Source: Adineta steineri (lineage: Eukaryota > Rotifera > Eurotatoria > Adinetida > Adinetidae). Taken from it: a DNA stretch of 64,000 bases. Under the pieces are notes generated by a model. The model was given only the letters and a program-made list of their open reading frames with translations, was not told where the DNA came from and searched no databases. The stretch is taken from contig CAJNOI010000128.1 in the NCBI GenBank assembly GCA_905250115.1, positions 210,064 through 274,063 of the forward strand, in the 5' to 3' direction. The position numbers and the translations under genes are program-made. Shown in pieces: positions 61,524 to 64,000 of the stretch. The stretch's first letter is position 1; every line of letters begins with the position of its first letter.

Positions 61524-63127
61524 TTCATTTCTTTTTTTGTGACATAATTTTAATTCTTTTTTTTTTTCAAAAATATCTTCGCTTTTTGTCATTTATTTCG
61601 ATGCAGTATATTTTTAAATATCTATCAATCAATTGTATAGGCATGATATATACGATTAAAGATTATCTCATCAATGTTGTGTTCATTATTTCCTTAAAAA
61701 TTTATTCCTATGTTTTGAGTAGTCAATTGAACAATACAAAAGAGTTTGCCCTATCAAGAGATATGATATATATACTATAGTTATACAGAAATCAATGAAT
61801 CTATATGCTGGAAAGTATTCGTATCGATTATCGAGACAAAATTTATTTAACACAATCAAAAAAATAGGATAAACAAATTGAAATATTTCCGTACATCTGA
61901 AATAAGGAAAAGGTCATACTATGCATATGCAGACAAACAAATACTATGGTCTATCAAATAGTTGTCAAAAGTAGTTAATACTAACAAGTTTTTCTTTTTA
62001 TGATCCGAATTTTCGACGTAAATTTATTTAATAGAACGTGTGGAAGAATAGAATTCTGTTTATAATCTATGCGAAGAATTTTAAACTATCTAGTTACGAA
62101 TATATTTTATCAGACAAAATGTTGATCAAAAAAAAGAACCATGTCTCTCCATGTTTTGGTGATTTATTTTCCCCACTGTTCAAAATCAAACGAGGACTGT
62201 ATACATACAGATGTAAAATCATATTTGTAGAGTCCGATACTTCTTCGTACATGTTATCATTATTTTATTTTTCTTAAATTTTATCTATAGTCTTGTTTGT
62301 TCAGTACAACAGCTGGTTTTTCTTCTCTATTAGTTTGAATGCTAATAAAAATTTTTAATGCTTGTTGTTCCTGGATATTATTACTTTAATTTTTAGATTC
62401 GTTTCCACTCAATTCAATAAACATTACGCCTTCTCTTAGTGTATTAAGTATATTAATAGACTTTGATATTAACACAAAATTTAATTCTTTTGAGAGAAGA
62501 CTTACGTAGTACTGTTTTTTTCTTCATTATTTATTAACCCATTTAGTTTTATTTGATACTATTCTTTTAGTTTTTCTTTTTTATCTTATTTGTTTATGCA
62601 ATGTAAATCATTTATTCGATGTCGTTTTGAAGCGGAGAAATATACTTATCGATCTCCCGTCATTTAGAGATCCAGTTAGACTGGGTGTGGGTGTTTCTTC
62701 TCTTTAGCTAGCAGGACTCATACCTACCCTCAGTTATATTGAAACTAAATGAGTATTTTAAATATTTGAATGATTTCTACGTAGATATTTTTAGTTAAAT
62801 CATGGCGTACTTATTATGATTCGCCAAATAAATTGTATCATACGCCGTAAATGAATCATAGACTAATTAAGAAAAAACATTTATAGATTAACTCAATATC
62901 TGTTGATATTTAGATGTATAGAATCTATATGGTCTAAATATATCTAAATAGTGTATCAGGATCTACTCGAGGATACTAGGTTTGCCTCAGACTTTAGTGT
63001 GAAAGAGGAACGAGAAAAAAACACACAGCAATATCCACACGCACGACATAGCTCTGAGTAAGGATAAGAACGAAAAGACAGACCTCACATCAAGTCCCTC
63101 ATAAATCTGAGTAGGTACCTAGCAAAC
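61524..63127. other. 3' flank of orthopedia and intergenic stretch
   Basis: No further gene is supported. A short palindrome-like repeat, GGGTGTGGGTGTTTC with CATACCTACCCTCA, lies at about 62684-62733. Open frames at 61586-61780 and 62038-62277 have no domain. Confidence 0.45.
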
Positions 63128-63419
63128 TGGTAAACCTGGGCCTTGAGATCTCTCGTAAAGCCTTATGAGCCCTGAGGTCCCTTGAAAACCCTAATAGGCC
63201 GTGAGATTCCTCGTAAACTCTGATAGGTCTTGAGGTTCCTCGAAAACCTTAGTAAGGTTCAAAATTATCCGTAAAGCCTGAAAAGTGGTGACATCCCTCT
63301 TAAACCTTAAAAGGCCTCCAGAAGCCTCATAAATCCTAATGAGCTTTGAGGTCCCGAAAAAATCCAAATGATTCTTGAAATCCCTCAAAAACTTGATAGG
63401 CTTTGAGATCCCTCGTAAA
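63128..63419. repeat. Degenerate 29-bp minisatellite
   Basis: About ten imperfect tandem units of 28-31 bp, each resembling GAGGTCCCTCGTAAAcCcT followed by nATAGGCCTT. The unit boundary is easiest to see as repeated TGAGGTCCC or TGAGATCCC spaced about 29 bases apart. The minus-strand frame at 63191-63388 is a reading of these units, not a gene. Confidence 0.82.
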
Positions 63420-64000
63420 TAGAGGTGTAAGCCGGTAGGGTCATCGGCGGCGGCGCCAAGTTTTAAAATTTTTTTTAAAATGTTCGGCGGCGCGGCTGTG
63501 AAATTCTAAGGTTGCCAACTGGCGGCGGCTCGAAAATTTTAAAATTTCGAATGCCATCGGCGGCGCAGCGGCTGTAACGAAAGTGCTTCGGCGGCGCGGC
63601 GGCTTGAAGTTTAAAAAACTGTTATATTATTACGAGAAAATAAAACTTGTCCATGTCATTATCCAATCCTTTATATTTTAAAATAAACATTTGTAGAATC
63701 TTCATTTTACATCTCAATATAATGAAGTACATAGCTAATATAAAGCTGAACAATAAATAAAAATATAAAAGTTCATCAAAAATGTGCAAAAAATAAATAA
63801 AATCTTAAGCGTCGGCTGGCGGCGGCTCGAAAATTTTAAAATTTTGAATGCCATCGGCGGCGCGGCGGCTATAACTGAAGTGCCTCAGCGGCGCGGCGGC
63901 TTAATTTTTAAAAACTTATGCAGGCACGGCTGGCGGCGGCTTTAAATTTTTGTAGTTCATCGGCGGCGACGGCGGCTAAGCCGCACGGCTTACACCTCTA
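63420..64000. mobile_element. GGCGGC-rich TIR element, hAT-like, 581 bp
   Basis: Terminal repeats TAGAGGTGTAAGCCG at 63420-63434 and its exact complement at 63986-64000. The TAGAGGTG tip is common in hAT-type elements. The interior contains repeated GGCGGCGCGGCGGCT motifs in two related halves (about 63515-63615 and 63810-63905) around an AT-rich centre. The right target duplication, if present, is outside the window; the left flank is CTCGTAAA within the minisatellite. Confidence 0.8.

Noticed and set aside
63191-63388. Open frame on the minus strand
   Set aside because: It is a reading of the 29-bp minisatellite; no domain or exon structure.
1-64000. CRISPR arrays, viral genes, transposase or reverse transcriptase genes
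   Set aside because: None seen; all mobile elements recognised here are non-coding.

Overview
The window is AT-rich nuclear DNA of a small-genome invertebrate. The genes are animal ones (an orthopedia-type homeobox gene, a T-box gene, a neuronal calcium sensor, rhotekin, C16orf89, C1GALT1-like enzymes). Introns are mostly 45-70 bp with GT-AG ends, and several coding sequences are rich in His, Gln, Asn and Ser runs. This fits a spiralian such as a bdelloid rotifer (Rotaria/Adineta type). That assignment is inference from gene style and compaction; no species marker was seen.

Layout. 1-430 is a long inverted repeat. 1548-1979 is an intronless TARG1/OARD1-type macrodomain hydrolase (+). 3647-5858 is a seven-exon T-box factor of the Tbr1/Eomes type (+), whose first intron holds two abutting hAT-like MITEs. 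6979-7495 is a Costars/ABRA-type protein (+). 9209-10239 is a secreted C16orf89 (UPF0764) homologue (+). 10.8-15.2 kb is almost empty. 14.9-24.8 kb is a tandem duplication: each unit has a C1GALT1-like galactosyltransferase gene and a small coiled-coil gene, and both touch the 3' end of an ARF-type GTPase gene that is whole only in the second unit (24786-25560, -). A tRNA-Leu(UAG) gene lies at 26415-26494 (-).

27.6-34.6 kb (-) holds an unrecognised Ser/Gln-rich protein gene with two possible first exons, and 37337-38110 (-) an unrecognised 257-residue protein. 42286-44144 (-) is a neuronal calcium sensor. 45972-48943 (-) is adenylate kinase 8, facing a two-AT-hook protein gene (49319-51495, +) across a 375-bp shared upstream region. 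Then come TRMT44 (51880-53927, +, with a one-base frameshift in an A7 run), rhotekin (54120-55941, +, only 192 bp downstream), a divergent mitotic-type cyclin (57067-59385, -) and orthopedia (60405-61523, +). The right end is a 29-bp minisatellite followed by a GGCGGC-rich element with terminal inverted repeats.

The most striking non-coding content is a dense set of short non-autonomous hAT-like elements (about 110-580 bp), several with exact 8-bp target duplications. They include a nested pair and an abutting pair with overlapping target sites. There is also a five-copy interspersed repeat family. No transposase, virus or CRISPR array was seen. The genes do not form a pathway; they are ordinary housekeeping and developmental genes in a compact, repeat-sprinkled region.
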